A stretch of DNA of 64,000 nt, from NCBI RefSeq assembly GCF_003122365.1, contig NZ_CP029254.1:248001-312000 (forward strand), written 5' to 3'. This DNA comes from Streptomyces spongiicola (GTDB lineage Bacteria; Actinomycetota; Actinomycetes; Streptomycetales; Streptomycetaceae). Within the stretch, counting starts at the first letter, position 1, and each line of letters starts with the position of its first letter. This document shows positions 46,541 through 54,833 of the stretch, piece after piece. Both the position numbers and the translations under genes were made by a program. The notes beneath the pieces are model-generated. The model had not been told where the DNA came from. It did not search any database and was given only the letters and a program-made list of their open reading frames with translations.

Positions 46541-47047
46541 ATGAGCGACTCCTCCGCGGCCCCCGTCGTCCTGGACGTCTGGTGCGAGCTGCAGTGCACC
46601 GACTGCCGTACCGCCCTGTCCGATCTGCGGACCCTGCGCGCCCACTTCGGCGAGCGGCTGGAGCCCCGCCTGCGCCACTTCCCGCTCGAGAAGCACAAGC
46701 ACGCCTTCGCCGCGGCCCAGGCCGCAGAGGAGGCCTTCGCGCAGGGCAGGGGCTGGGAGTACGTGGAGGCCGTGCTCGCCCGCGTCGAGGAGCTGGACCG
46801 CGAGGGCGAGCCGTTCCTCGTCCGGGTCGCCCGTGAACTCGGCCTGGAAGCGGAGGAGTTCGACACCGCCCTCATCGACGGACGGCACATTCTGGTCGTC
46901 GACGCCGACCAGGCCGAGGGCAGGGCGATCGGGGTCTCGGGCACCCCGACGTACGTCATCGGCGGCGAACGGCTCGACGGCGGCAAGAGCCAGGAGGGGC
47001 TGCGCGAACGCGTCGAGGAGATCACCGGCCGGCTGCTCGCCGGCTGA
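46541..47047 (+). CDS. DsbA/FrnE-family thioredoxin-fold protein
   Basis: 168 residues, no signal peptide, so cytoplasmic. Seen: LDVWCELQCTDC with C19-x-x-C22 (plus C15), then LRHFPLEKHKHAFAAAQAAE, the cis-Pro loop GVSGTPTYVIGGERLDGG, and a helical insertion. Layout matches DsbA-like oxidoreductases of the FrnE/2-hydroxychromene isomerase group. Start ATG 46541 follows GGAAGA. Reaction partner unknown. Confidence 0.87.
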   Translation: MSDSSAAPVVLDVWCELQCTDCRTALSDLRTLRAHFGERLEPRLRHFPLEKHKHAFAAAQAAEEAFAQGRGWEYVEAVLARVEELDREGEPFLVRVARELGLEAEEFDTALIDGRHILVVDADQAEGRAIGVSGTPTYVIGGERLDGGKSQEGLRERVEEITGRLLAG

Positions 47048-47354
47048 CGGGCCCTCCCTGGCCGGACGGAACAACCGGCCGGACGGAACAACCGGCCGGG
47101 ACCGACCGCCGGCGGATCCGGCGCGCGGCCCCGCCCGGCCCCCGCGCCGCGCCCGGCGGACCCAGCCCTGCCGAGCCGCCCCGCACACGTCCCTGCCGCG
47201 TCGGACGCCACCGCGGGGCGGGGGCCGGCCGTGGAACGGGCCGCACCGCGGTGGCGGGCGGCTGACGGCGCTCCCCACCGGTCGCTCCCGCCGATCGCTC
47301 CCGCCGGTCACCCCCGCCGGTCACCCCCGCCGGTCACCCCCGCCGGTCGAGGCA
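47048..47354. repeat. 307-bp spacer with tandem repeats
   Basis: No gene supported. A 17-bp unit GGCCGGACGGAACAACC occurs twice at about 47060-47095, and a 13-bp unit CCGCCGGTCACCC is repeated about four times at 47300-47350, just past the GNAT stop. Confidence 0.5.
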
Positions 47355-48194
47355 CTACAGCAGCGGCTTGGCGAAGTGGTGGAGCACGGGCCGGTAGCCG
47401 AGCGACGCGTAGAGACCGGCTGCCGGGACGTTCCCGGCGGCGACGTGCAGTGCGAGCGCGGGCGCTCCGGCCCCGTGCGCGATCTGCTCGGCGACCAGCA
47501 TCAGGGACCGTCCGTACCCCCGGCCGCGGTGCCCCCGGGCGACACACACGTCGTACACGTACGCGCCCCGCTCCCCCGTGCGCGGAGCATGTTCCGCTAC
47601 CCAGACGTGCCCCACTGCGGCGCCGGCCACGACCAGGGCACGCAGCCACGCGCCTCGGGTCGCGGGGCCGTCGGGGAGCTTTCCCCGGTGGTCGGCCTCG
47701 GAGCGGGCGCGGGCCAGGTCCCCGGGCAGGCCCCGTTCCGTCCGGGTCCGCGCGTACCGCTCGACGGCGTCCGCCCGCCAGGACGCGAACTCCGCGTCCG
47801 TGAGAGGGCGGCTCGACACGCCCCCGGGCAGCGCGGGCGGTTCCGGCGGCACCTCCTTGCGCAGCGTGCGGCCGGTCTCGGCGTACCAGAGCGCGGTTGC
47901 CAGCCGCAGCCCGGCGGTGGCCTCCGCGGGGACGGAGGCCACGACGCGGGTGCAGCCCCAGCCGCGCAGCACCTCCTCGGCCGCCAGCGCCGCGACCGCG
48001 CCCCGGCCTCGCCCCCGGGCGTCCTCGTCGATGCCCAGGGACCGCAGGACGCCCGTCGACCGGCCGGCGTCCGGGTCGCGGGCGAGTTCGACGGAGCCCA
48101 CCGGCCTGCCGTTGACGCATACGTCGTAGCCGCGTGACATGGCGCCGTCCGCGCCCCGCTGGAGCGGCCCGGTCGGCCGCAGGGTGGTGGTCAT
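47355..48194 (-). CDS. Tandem GNAT-family N-acetyltransferase
   Basis: 279 residues with two GNAT-like domains: N-terminal (about 20-110: VLRSLGIDEDARGRGRGAVA) and C-terminal (about 190-279: YVYDVCVARGHRGRGYGRSL, then AGLYASLGYRPVLHHFAKPL). The acetyl-CoA loop R/Q-x-x-G-x-G/A is clear in the second domain (RGHRGRGYG) and present in the first (ARGRGRG). Start ATG 48194 (MTTTLRPTGPLQ) or the upstream ATG 48233; no strong ribosome-binding site. Substrate unknown. Confidence 0.85.
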   Translation of the reverse strand: MTTTLRPTGPLQRGADGAMSRGYDVCVNGRPVGSVELARDPDAGRSTGVLRSLGIDEDARGRGRGAVAALAAEEVLRGWGCTRVVASVPAEATAGLRLATALWYAETGRTLRKEVPPEPPALPGGVSSRPLTDAEFASWRADAVERYARTRTERGLPGDLARARSEADHRGKLPDGPATRGAWLRALVVAGAAVGHVWVAEHAPRTGERGAYVYDVCVARGHRGRGYGRSLMLVAEQIAHGAGAPALALHVAAGNVPAAGLYASLGYRPVLHHFAKPLL

Positions 48195-48273
48195 CAGAGG
48201 AGTTCTACCTGTCCCGGGGCCACCCGTCACCATGCCCGTACGCGCCGCTCCCCCGCAGCGGCGAGGAGGCCCC

Positions 48274-49104
48274 TCAGACGGGCAGCGGATCGGGGTCGGC
48301 GGCGGCGTGCTCCTCGAAGATCCGCATCGCCTTGGCCGTCAGGGGCCCGGGGGCGCCGGGCAGCTCGCGGTCGTCGACGCGGTGGACGGCCTGGACGTCG
48401 CGGGTGGTGGAGGTCAGGAAGATCTCCTCGGCGCGCTCCAGCACGTCCATCGGCAGGTCGGCCTCCTGCGCGCCGGTCCACTCCGCGGTCAGCGCGCGGG
48501 TGATTCCGGCCAGGCAGCCGGAGGTGACGGGCGGGGTGAACAGCTGGCCGTCGACGACGACGAACACGTTCGAGCCCGTGCCCTCGCAGAGCCGTCCGAG
48601 GGTGTTCGCGAAGAGCGCCTCGGACGCGCCCCGCTCACGGGCGCGGGTGAGGGCGACGACGTTCTCGGCGTAGGAGGTGGTCTTCAGCCCCGCCAGCGCA
48701 CCGCGCTCGTTGCGGGTCCACGGCACGGTGATCACCGCGGTGCCGTCCGGCCGGCGTGTGGTCGCGGCGAGCGCGACGACCAGGGAGGGGCTCTTGCCGC
48801 CCCGGTCGGAACCGAGCGGGGAGAGTCCGCCCGTGTACGTGATGCGCAGCCGGCCCAGCGGCATGGGGTTGGCCTCGAGCACGGCCCGACAGGCGTGCCG
48901 CACCTCGTCGCGGTCCGGGTCGGGCAGGCCGAGACCGCGGGCCGAGCGGGTGAGCCGGTCGAGGTGGCGGGTGAGGGCGAAGGGGCTGCCCCCGGTCGCC
49001 TTCACGGTCTCGAAGACGCCGTCGCCCACGGTCAGCCCGTGATCGAACACGGAAACCACCGCCTCGCCGGCGTCCCTCAGTCCCCCGTTGACCCAGATCC
49101 TCAT
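48274..49104 (-). CDS. pabC: 4-amino-4-deoxychorismate lyase (class IV aminotransferase fold)
   Basis: 276 residues; PLP enzyme cleaving ADC to p-aminobenzoate and pyruvate in folate synthesis. Seen: SVFDHGLTVGDGVFETVKAT, the catalytic Lys in LAGLKTTSYAENVVALTRAR, FANTLGRLCEGTGSNVFVVV and PPVTSGCLAGITRALTAEW. A branched-chain or D-amino acid aminotransferase is an alternative for this fold, but the ATGA overlap with pabB makes PabC much the best call. Confidence 0.92.
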   Translation of the reverse strand: MRIWVNGGLRDAGEAVVSVFDHGLTVGDGVFETVKATGGSPFALTRHLDRLTRSARGLGLPDPDRDEVRHACRAVLEANPMPLGRLRITYTGGLSPLGSDRGGKSPSLVVALAATTRRPDGTAVITVPWTRNERGALAGLKTTSYAENVVALTRARERGASEALFANTLGRLCEGTGSNVFVVVDGQLFTPPVTSGCLAGITRALTAEWTGAQEADLPMDVLERAEEIFLTSTTRDVQAVHRVDDRELPGAPGPLTAKAMRIFEEHAAADPDPLPV

Positions 49105-50150
49105 CGCCCGGTCCTTTCGCTCTGCGCGTACGCTCCCGACGCTACCGCGAGCAGCCGGGACGCCTTCAGCTCGGTCTCGTCCCACTCCCGCTCCGGGTCG
49201 GAGCCCCAGGTGATCCCGGCTCCGGTGCCGAAACGGAGGACTCCCCGGGCGCGGTCGATCCAGAAGGTGCGTATGCCGACGGCCAGCTCACCGGTGCCGC
49301 GGTCGGCGTCGACCCAGCCGACACCGCCGCAGTAGGGGCCGCGGGGCGCCGTCTCCAGTTCCGCGAGGATCCGCAGGGCGCTGGACTTCGGCGCTCCGGT
49401 GACCGAGCCCGGCGGGAAGGTGGCGTCCAGCAGCTCGCGCCATCCCGCGCCGGGCGCCGGCTCGCCGCGCACGGTGGACACGAGGTGGACCAGACCGGGA
49501 TGTGCCTCGACGGCACACAGCGCCGGGACGGTCACGGAACCCGGCGCGCAGACCCGGCCGAGGTCGTTGCGGACCAGGTCCACGATCATCACGTTCTCCG
49601 CGTGGTCCTTCTCCAGCAGGTCGGCGGCCGTGCGGCCGGTGCCCTTGATCGGCCCGGACTCGACCGTGCTCCCCTCGCGGCGCAGATAGAGCTCGGGCGA
49701 GGCGGTGGCGATCTCCACCCCGTGCGCGGAGAGCCGAATCGTTCCGGCATAAGGGGCGGGGTTGCCGCGGGCGAGCAGCGCGGTCAGGGCGTCGACGTCG
49801 GCGGCCCCGGGATCGGGCAGCGGCGCCGACAGCACCCGGCAGAGGTTCGCCTGGTAGACCTCGCCGGCCGCGATGTGCGCGCGGATACGGCGCACGCCCG
49901 CGGTGTACGCGGCCCGGTCCATGGAGCTGGTCCAGTCGCCGGGGGCGGGGCCGCGCCAGCGCCCGGGGGCGGGGGCGGGCACCGGCGCACGCCGGACGTC
50001 CCCGAAGCGAGCGCAGGTCAGACGCCCTTCGAAGTCGGCGGCGACGGCCCAGAAGCCGGACGAGTCCAGTGCCTCGGGGTCGCTGGTGACATCCCGGAGG
50101 TCGGTGGCGACGAGGCCGCCGAAGCGGGCCATGGGAGCGAGGTCGTGCAC
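49101..50150 (-). CDS. pabB: Aminodeoxychorismate synthase component I
   Basis: 349 residues; converts chorismate plus ammonia to 4-amino-4-deoxychorismate. Seen: AHIAAGEVYQANLCRVLSAP, ASPELYLRREGSTVESGPIK followed by GTGRTAADLLEKDHAENVMI, VDLVRNDLGRVC and GSVTGAPKSSALRILAELE, the anthranilate synthase/PabB core. Shorter than full-length PabB, lacking most of the N-terminal subdomain. No PabA glutaminase is in this window. Start GTG 50150 (VHDLAPMARFGG) has TAGACT 7 nt upstream and no ribosome-binding site, suggesting a leaderless mRNA. Confidence 0.92.
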   Translation of the reverse strand: MHDLAPMARFGGLVATDLRDVTSDPEALDSSGFWAVAADFEGRLTCARFGDVRRAPVPAPAPGRWRGPAPGDWTSSMDRAAYTAGVRRIRAHIAAGEVYQANLCRVLSAPLPDPGAADVDALTALLARGNPAPYAGTIRLSAHGVEIATASPELYLRREGSTVESGPIKGTGRTAADLLEKDHAENVMIVDLVRNDLGRVCAPGSVTVPALCAVEAHPGLVHLVSTVRGEPAPGAGWRELLDATFPPGSVTGAPKSSALRILAELETAPRGPYCGGVGWVDADRGTGELAVGIRTFWIDRARGVLRFGTGAGITWGSDPEREWDETELKASRLLAVASGAYAQSERTGR

Positions 50151-50157
50151 GGCTGCG

Positions 50158-50163
50158 AGTCTA
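50158..50163 (-). promoter_or_regulatory. -10 element of a probable leaderless promoter for pabB-pabC
   Basis: TAGACT on the minus strand, 7 nt before GTG 50150. Confidence 0.5.
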
Positions 50164-50328
50164 TGGCGGGCCCCCGGCGGGTGCCGTCGGCGCCCGCCGC
50201 CCGATCCCGGGGACGGCCCCGGGGTGAGCACGGCTCAGCACGCTGCGGAAACGCGTTTTTGTGCTGGCCCGGGAATCCGCTAAAGTTCAACACGTCGCCG
50301 GGACGCGGAAGCGGGCCGGAAACGACAG

Positions 50329-50401
50329 GCGGACGTGGCTCAGTTGGTAGAGCATCACCTTGCCAAGGTGAGGGTCGCGAGTTCGAATCTCGTCGTCCGC
50401 T
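50329..50401 (+). tRNA. tRNA-Gly(GCC)
   Basis: 73 nt: acceptor GCGGACG/CGTCCGC, D-arm GCTC..GAGC, anticodon arm TCACC-TTGCCAA-GGTGA with anticodon GCC, T-arm GCGAG-TTCGAAT-CTCGT, discriminator T. Confidence 0.97.
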
Positions 50402-50438
50402 CGAAGAACGGGGGATCATCCCGACCCCCGCACTCCGG

Positions 50439-50512
50439 GGTGGAGTGGCCGAGAGGCGAGGCAACGGCCTGCAAAGCCGTCTACACGGGTTCAAATCCCG
50501 TCTCCACCTCCA
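50439..50512 (+). tRNA. tRNA-Cys(GCA)
   Basis: Acceptor GGTGGAG/CTCCACC, anticodon arm ACGGC-CTGCAAA-GCCGT with anticodon GCA, T-arm ACGGG-TTCAAAT-CCCGT, discriminator T. CCA is encoded (50510-50512), unlike its valine neighbours. Confidence 0.97.
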
Positions 50513-50513
50513 A

Positions 50514-50585
50514 GGACGATTAGCTCAGCGGGAGAGCGCTTCCCTGACACGGAAGAGGTCACTGGTTCAATCCCAGTATCGTCCA
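50514..50585 (+). tRNA. tRNA-Val(GAC), copy 1
   Basis: 72 nt: acceptor GGACGAT/ATCGTCC, anticodon arm CTTCC-CTGACAC-GGAAG with anticodon GAC, T-arm CTGG-TTCAATC-CCAG. Only 1 nt separates it from the encoded CCA of tRNA-Cys. Confidence 0.97.
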
Positions 50586-50655
50586 CGCAGCACAGGCACC
50601 ACGTACAGCACGAGCAGCACACGCAACACCCACGGCCTCCGCGCCGTGATCCCGA

Positions 50656-50727
50656 GGACGATTAGCTCAGCGGGAGAGCGCTTCCCTGACACGGAAGAGG
50701 TCACTGGTTCAATCCCAGTATCGTCCA
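50656..50727 (+). tRNA. tRNA-Val(GAC), copy 2
   Basis: Identical to copy 1 by eye; anticodon GAC, 72 nt, no encoded CCA. Confidence 0.97.
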
Positions 50728-50797
50728 CGCAGCACAGGCACCACGTACAGCACGAGCAGCACACGCAACACCCACGGCCTCCGCGCTGTGGCCCCGA

Positions 50798-50869
50798 GGA
50801 CGATTAGCTCAGCGGGAGAGCGCTTCCCTGACACGGAAGAGGTCACTGGTTCAATCCCAGTATCGTCCA
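50798..50869 (+). tRNA. tRNA-Val(GAC), copy 3
   Basis: Identical to copies 1 and 2 by eye; anticodon GAC. Followed by a GC-rich hairpin-capable sequence (GAGCCCCCGG / CCGGGGGCTC at about 50877-50910) that probably terminates the tRNA transcript. Confidence 0.97.
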
Positions 50870-51031
50870 CAGCCCGGAGCCCCCGGTCGCGCCATGCGGC
50901 CGGGGGCTCTCGTGTGGATCCGGTACCGCCGTGACCCGAGGCGGCTCCGGCCGTCTCCCGGGCCGTCTTCCGGCCGGTTCGGGCCGCGTTCCGGTCGCCG
51001 GAGCGGCCGGGCGGCCCGAGCGGCTTCGGCG

Positions 51032-51301
51032 TCAGGACGAGAAGAGCATCCGGCCGAAGCCACGCTGGCGGTGATGGCCGCCGTGGTGGCCGTGCGGGGC
51101 GCCCCAGGCCGGCTGCACCGGGGCCGGCTGACCGTGCGGGGCGGGCGGCGGGGCCTGCTGGACCCACCGGCTCTCCAGGCGGGTCAGCGCCTCCAGCTCG
51201 CCGTAGTCCAGGAATATCCCCCGGCAGCCGCTGCACTGCTCGATGTGGACGCCGTTGCGGTTGTACGTATGCATGGGTGCATGGCACTTGGGACACTGCA
51301 T
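51032..51301 (-). CDS. TFIIB-type zinc-ribbon protein
   Basis: 89 residues. The N-terminal zinc ribbon has CPKC (C3, C6) and CSGC (C23, C26) with GIFLDYGELEAL, the zf-TFIIB pattern. The C-terminal tail is rich in Pro, His, Gly and Gln (HGHHGGHHRQRG) and may add metal binding. Small proteins of this type are common in bacteria with no known role. Start ATG 51301 follows GAGGAG by about 12 nt. The phosphotransferase gene upstream ends 7 nt away, so the two are probably co-transcribed. Confidence 0.9.
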   Translation of the reverse strand: MQCPKCHAPMHTYNRNGVHIEQCSGCRGIFLDYGELEALTRLESRWVQQAPPPAPHGQPAPVQPAWGAPHGHHGGHHRQRGFGRMLFSS

Positions 51302-51308
51302 GCTTCGG

Positions 51309-52328
51309 TCAGCTCCTCGCCGCTCGGTCTCGTTGGGTGGTCCCGTTCCCCTCCGGCGGCCGGATCATGTCGTCCAACTCGATCGGAAGAGCGGCGATTC
51401 GGGCGCATGCGTCGGTCATCGACCGTTCCACGTCGTCGAGATCACGCCGTCCGGCGGCGCTCTTCGCCAGTGCGAGGGCCGCGGTCTGGACGGTCAGGGC
51501 GCGGGCCGGAGCGTCGAGCGACGGCCACGGATCGGCTCCGTCCGGCCCCGCGGCGGGACCCCCGGCGCCACGGTAGGCCCCCAGGAAACGCGCCCAGGTG
51601 TCCGGCGCGAGCAGGCCCGCCGCGAACCACGCGGCGGGCCGGGCGAGGTCCCAGGCCGGGTCACCGAGGCCGAGGTCGTCGACGTCGATGAGATACCAGG
51701 ATCCCCCGCCGACGGGGTGGCGGACCAGCTGGCCCAGATGCAGGTCGCCGTGGCATAGCCGGGCGGGAGCGGGTGCCGGAGCCTCGCCCCTGGCCCACGG
51801 GGGCAGCCGGCGCCAGGCGCCGAGCACGGCACCCGCGGCGGGATGCTCCGGAGCGGCCGCCCGCATCCGCGCGACCGCGGCGGCGGCCCTGGCCGGACCG
51901 CGCATCACCGGCAGCGGGCGGGGCAGCGGGCCGAGCGGCACCCTGTGCAGCCGGGCGAGCAGTCCCGCCGTCTCCTCCCAGGGGGCGCCGTCCGGGTCGG
52001 ACGGGTCCACGGGACTGCCGTACGGCCAGGTGGTGACGGGGCGCCCGTCGAGTAACCCGGCGGCGGGGAGCGGCGGCAGGAGTATCCCGGCGAGCAGCGG
52101 ATGGGCGGCAACGGCGACCCTCACACGGTGGTCCTCCGGGTCGGTCCCGGGCGCATGGGCCTTGGCGACGGCACGGCCGTGCCGTACGACGAGCGCGTCG
52201 GCCCGCTCGGCCAGCACGTCCGCGTCCTGACCGCAGGCGCGGCAGGAGCCGCCGGGCGACCGCGCGTGCGCCGCCTCCCTCGCCTCCGCTGCGAGGGCAG
52301 GCACCAGTGCGCCGACGCTCTGCTCCAC
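51309..52328 (-). CDS. Aminoglycoside phosphotransferase-family kinase
   Basis: About 339 residues. Protein-kinase-like fold of the APH/choline-kinase family. Seen: catalytic loop LCHGDLHLGQLVRHP (H-G-D-x-H, with Gln where Asn is usual) and the metal-binding LIDVDDLGLGDPAWDLARP (D-x-D-D). The N-terminal lobe (AKAHAPGTDPEDHRVRVAVA) is Arg/Ala-rich. Substrate unknown; resistance should not be assumed. Start GTG 52328 (VEQSVGALVPALAAE) has TACCCT 6 nt upstream and no ribosome-binding site, suggesting a leaderless mRNA. Confidence 0.85.
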   Translation of the reverse strand: MEQSVGALVPALAAEAREAAHARSPGGSCRACGQDADVLAERADALVVRHGRAVAKAHAPGTDPEDHRVRVAVAAHPLLAGILLPPLPAAGLLDGRPVTTWPYGSPVDPSDPDGAPWEETAGLLARLHRVPLGPLPRPLPVMRGPARAAAAVARMRAAAPEHPAAGAVLGAWRRLPPWARGEAPAPAPARLCHGDLHLGQLVRHPVGGGSWYLIDVDDLGLGDPAWDLARPAAWFAAGLLAPDTWARFLGAYRGAGGPAAGPDGADPWPSLDAPARALTVQTAALALAKSAAGRRDLDDVERSMTDACARIAALPIELDDMIRPPEGNGTTQRDRAARS

Positions 52329-52334
52329 GCGCCG

Positions 52335-52340
52335 AGGGTA
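52335..52340 (-). promoter_or_regulatory. -10 element of a probable leaderless promoter for the phosphotransferase gene
   Basis: TACCCT on the minus strand, 6 nt before GTG 52328. Confidence 0.4.
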
Positions 52341-52779
52341 CGGGCGGGGCGGGGCCGGGTACACGGGGCCCGGCACGGAGGACGGCGCCGCCGCCCGCCC
52401 GCCCGCCGTCGGAGAAGGCCGGGCCACGCGGTTCGGGCCCCGGCCGGCCGAGCGCCGGACACCGGGCACGGAGCGGCACCCCGGACCGGGCCGGCACCCC
52501 GGCCAACCCGGGGCGGGGCACGGGAGGGGCCGAGGCCCACCCGGGGCGGGGCACGGGAAGGGCCGAGGCCCACCCGGGGCGGCGCGGCACCGGACCGAGA
52601 AGAGCACCGGACGGAGAAGGGCTACACGCGGAGAAGGGCGACGGAAGCGGAAATAGCGCTCGGCCGGCCGGCTCCCCAGCCGGCCCGCCGAGCGCTGTCG
52701 TCCGCCGCACCCCCGTCCCCACGGGGTTTCGGGTGGGATGTACCCGGCCCGGGCCGCTCTCCCGGACCCGGGGCGCCGC
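52341..52779. repeat. Spacer with 33-bp tandem repeat
   Basis: No gene supported. A 33-bp unit beginning GGGGCGGGGCACGGGA starts at 52510 and 52543, with a partial third at 52576; GGAGAAGGGC motifs repeat just after it. The right end carries the terminator listed next. Confidence 0.5.
52655..52696 (-). terminator. Terminator of the 68-residue membrane-protein gene
   Basis: Arms 52655-52673 (AGCGCTCGGCCGGCCGGCT) and 52678-52696 pair 18 of 19 around CCCC; about 84 nt past the stop codon. Confidence 0.7.
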
Positions 52780-52986
52780 TCAGCGCCCCAGCATCACGCC
52801 CACGGACGACGCCTGTGTGACCACTGCCTCCCAGCCGCCGAAGGCGACGACGAGCAGGGTCGCGAGAGGGAGGACCATGGCCGTGGCGACCAGCGGGTGG
52901 CGGCGACCGCCCGGACGGCCGTCGAACGCGGTCGACGTCCTGCGCGCCGCTGTCCGGATCATGCTCCGCGATGCCGTGTCCGCCAT
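52780..52986 (-). CDS. Small single-span membrane protein (68 residues)
   Basis: MADTASRSMIRTAARRTSTA then a basic linker (FDGRPGGRRH) and one hydrophobic span (PLVATAMVLPLATLLVVAFG, about 31-50), ending ASSVGVMLGR. Start ATG 52986 follows GGGAGAGGA by 3-5 nt. A -10-like TAATCT lies at 53070-53065 on the minus strand. The good ribosome-binding site and its own terminator support a real gene. No known family. Confidence 0.75.
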   Translation of the reverse strand: MADTASRSMIRTAARRTSTAFDGRPGGRRHPLVATAMVLPLATLLVVAFGGWEAVVTQASSVGVMLGR

Positions 52987-53638
52987 GGTTCCTCTCCCCG
53001 TGCGATCAGCAGCGGCGGGTGCGTGACCTCGGGGGACGAGTGCCGCCCCCGCCGCTTGGACTCAAGATTAGGGAGCGCGGGGAAGGCCCACGTCATGCCC
53101 GCGTACCGATTGCCGGGCCTCCGGGAGGATGACTCCACCCGGCTGTGTGTACTCCCCTGGGTGGAGAAGTGGCCCCGGGTCTGGGGGTCTTCCCGGAGGG
53201 GACGGCGGTCTCCGGGCGTCCACGCCCCGACGTGCGGCCCGACCGGCACACCGGCGTCCGGTCGGCGTGCCGGGCAGCCGTTCGCACGGCGGAACCGGAA
53301 CACGTGACTTCGCTCACTTCGGCCGCTGCCCCCGGCCCGCGGCCGTCGCGGCCCGGCAGCCCGCCCGGCCCGCCGGGGCCCCCGCGCCCCGGCGGCGGGC
53401 CGCGCCCTCACGGACGTCTCCCCGCTCTCCCCCGTCGATCCAACCGGCTTACGCACATGCCCGGTTGAGAGCGGCCGGGACCGACGACCCGGGTCTCCGG
53501 GTGCTTCTGACCACTGCTCAGTTCCGCCGTCGGGCAGCCTCAATCGATCGGCCGGCGAGGGCGCGGCCTATGAGCACGCCGGCCCGCGGGTACGTAAGCT
53601 GTGCCACGTCAAAAGGACCACGGCCAGCGGGGATGAAC
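52987..53638. other. 652-bp gene-free divergent spacer
   Basis: Between the small membrane protein and the kinase. Visible: TAATCT (minus strand, 53065-53070) likely serving the small gene, and TAAGCT at 53595-53600 (plus) 38 nt before the kinase ATG, a candidate -10. I see no protein, RNA or long repeat in the rest. Confidence 0.4.
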
Positions 53639-54832
53639 ATGGCGATGATGCGGCTCCGGCGCGAGGATCCGCGTGTCGTCGGCTCGTTCAGGCTGCACCG
53701 GCGACTCGGCGCCGGCGGCATGGGAGTCGTGTACCTCGGTTCGGACCGGCGCGGTCAGCGGGTCGCGCTGAAGGTCATCCGGCCGGACCTCGCCGAGGAC
53801 CAGGAGTTCCGCTCCCGCTTCGCCCGCGAGGTGTCGGCGGCCCGGCGGATCCGGGGCGGCTGCACGGCCCGGCTGGTCGCCGCGGACCTCGAGGCGGACC
53901 GGCCCTGGTTCGCCACCCAGTACGTACCCGGACCGTCCCTGCACGACAGGGTGGCGGGGGACGGCCTGATGTCCGCCGCGGAGACGGCCGCCGTCGGGGC
54001 GGCGCTCTCCGAGGGCCTCGTGGCCGTGCACGAGGCCGGGGTGGTCCACCGGGACCTGAAGCCGTCGAACATCCTCCTCTCCCCCAAGGGCCCCCGGATC
54101 ATCGACTTCGGGATCGCCTGGGCCACCGGAGCGAGCACGCTCACCCATGTCGGCACGGCGGTCGGCTCTCCCGGCTTCCTCGCCCCCGAGCAGGTGCGCG
54201 GCGCGGTCGTCACCCCCGCCACCGACGTGTTCTCGCTGGGAGCGACGCTGGCGTACGCCGCCACGGGTGACTCCCCCTTCGGGCACGGCAGTTCCGAGGT
54301 GATGCTGTACCGGGTGGTCCACGAGGAACCGCAGCTGCAGGGCGTGCCGGACGCGCTGGCACCGCTGCTGCGCTCCTGTCTGGCGAAGGATCCCGAGGAG
54401 CGGCCCAGCACCCTCCAGCTCTCCATGCGGCTCAAGGAGATCGCGGCGCGCGAGGCGCAGGGCCTCCCCGAGGTGCGGCCCCCGGTGCAGCGGGACCGGA
54501 CGGAGGAGGAACTGCCGTCGGGGCGCCGCACGGCGCGGTACACGGAGCGGACCACCCAGGGCAGGCCGGCAGGTACCGGGACGGGGTCCTCCACTTCCCG
54601 GGAGCGGGCGCCTCGGCAGCAGGCGTACCGTACGGGCGGCTCGCGGCCGCCCCGGTCCCGGGGCGGCGCGAACACCGGCGGCAGGCCCGCTTCCCGGCCC
54701 GGGACGAGGACGACGTCCACCGGGCGCAGGCCGGCCAACCCCCGGCTGCTGCGTCAGCGGATCTTCGTGTTCGTCGTGGTGACGCTCGTCGTGGCGCTGG
54801 GCATCACGGTGGCACAGGGCTTGCGAAGCTAG
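53639..54832 (+). CDS. Membrane-anchored Hanks-type Ser/Thr protein kinase
   Basis: About 397 residues. Seen: glycine loop LGAGGMGVVYLG (24-34), ATP Lys in ALKVI (K45), catalytic loop HRDLKPSN (137-144), DFG at 157-159 (IIDFGIAW), activation segment GSPGFLAPEQVRG, and the C-lobe. After a long basic Pro/Arg/Thr-rich juxtamembrane region (about 290-370) comes one C-terminal helix (RIFVFVVVTLVVALGITVAQ) with only about four residues outside: it has no PASTA or other sensor domain. Start ATG 53639 (MAMMRLRREDPR) is preferred for its GGGGAT spacing; ATG 53633 is also possible. Confidence 0.92.
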   Translation: MAMMRLRREDPRVVGSFRLHRRLGAGGMGVVYLGSDRRGQRVALKVIRPDLAEDQEFRSRFAREVSAARRIRGGCTARLVAADLEADRPWFATQYVPGPSLHDRVAGDGLMSAAETAAVGAALSEGLVAVHEAGVVHRDLKPSNILLSPKGPRIIDFGIAWATGASTLTHVGTAVGSPGFLAPEQVRGAVVTPATDVFSLGATLAYAATGDSPFGHGSSEVMLYRVVHEEPQLQGVPDALAPLLRSCLAKDPEERPSTLQLSMRLKEIAAREAQGLPEVRPPVQRDRTEEELPSGRRTARYTERTTQGRPAGTGTGSSTSRERAPRQQAYRTGGSRPPRSRGGANTGGRPASRPGTRTTSTGRRPANPRLLRQRIFVFVVVTLVVALGITVAQGLRS

Positions 54833-54833
54833 G

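Larger units (their letters stand above)
50514..50869 (+). repeat. 142-bp tandem repeat carrying tRNA-Val(GAC)
   Basis: Unit = 72-nt tRNA-Val plus 70-nt spacer. Starts at 50514, 50656 and 50798 are exactly 142 bp apart; the third copy lacks the spacer. The tRNA genes look identical; the two spacers differ at about three positions near their ends (GCCGTGATCCC versus GCTGTGGCCCC). Confidence 0.9.

Noticed and set aside
50329..50869. tRNA cluster as an integration site for a mobile element
   Set aside because: No integrase, excisionase or partial tRNA copy flanks the cluster; neighbouring genes are core.
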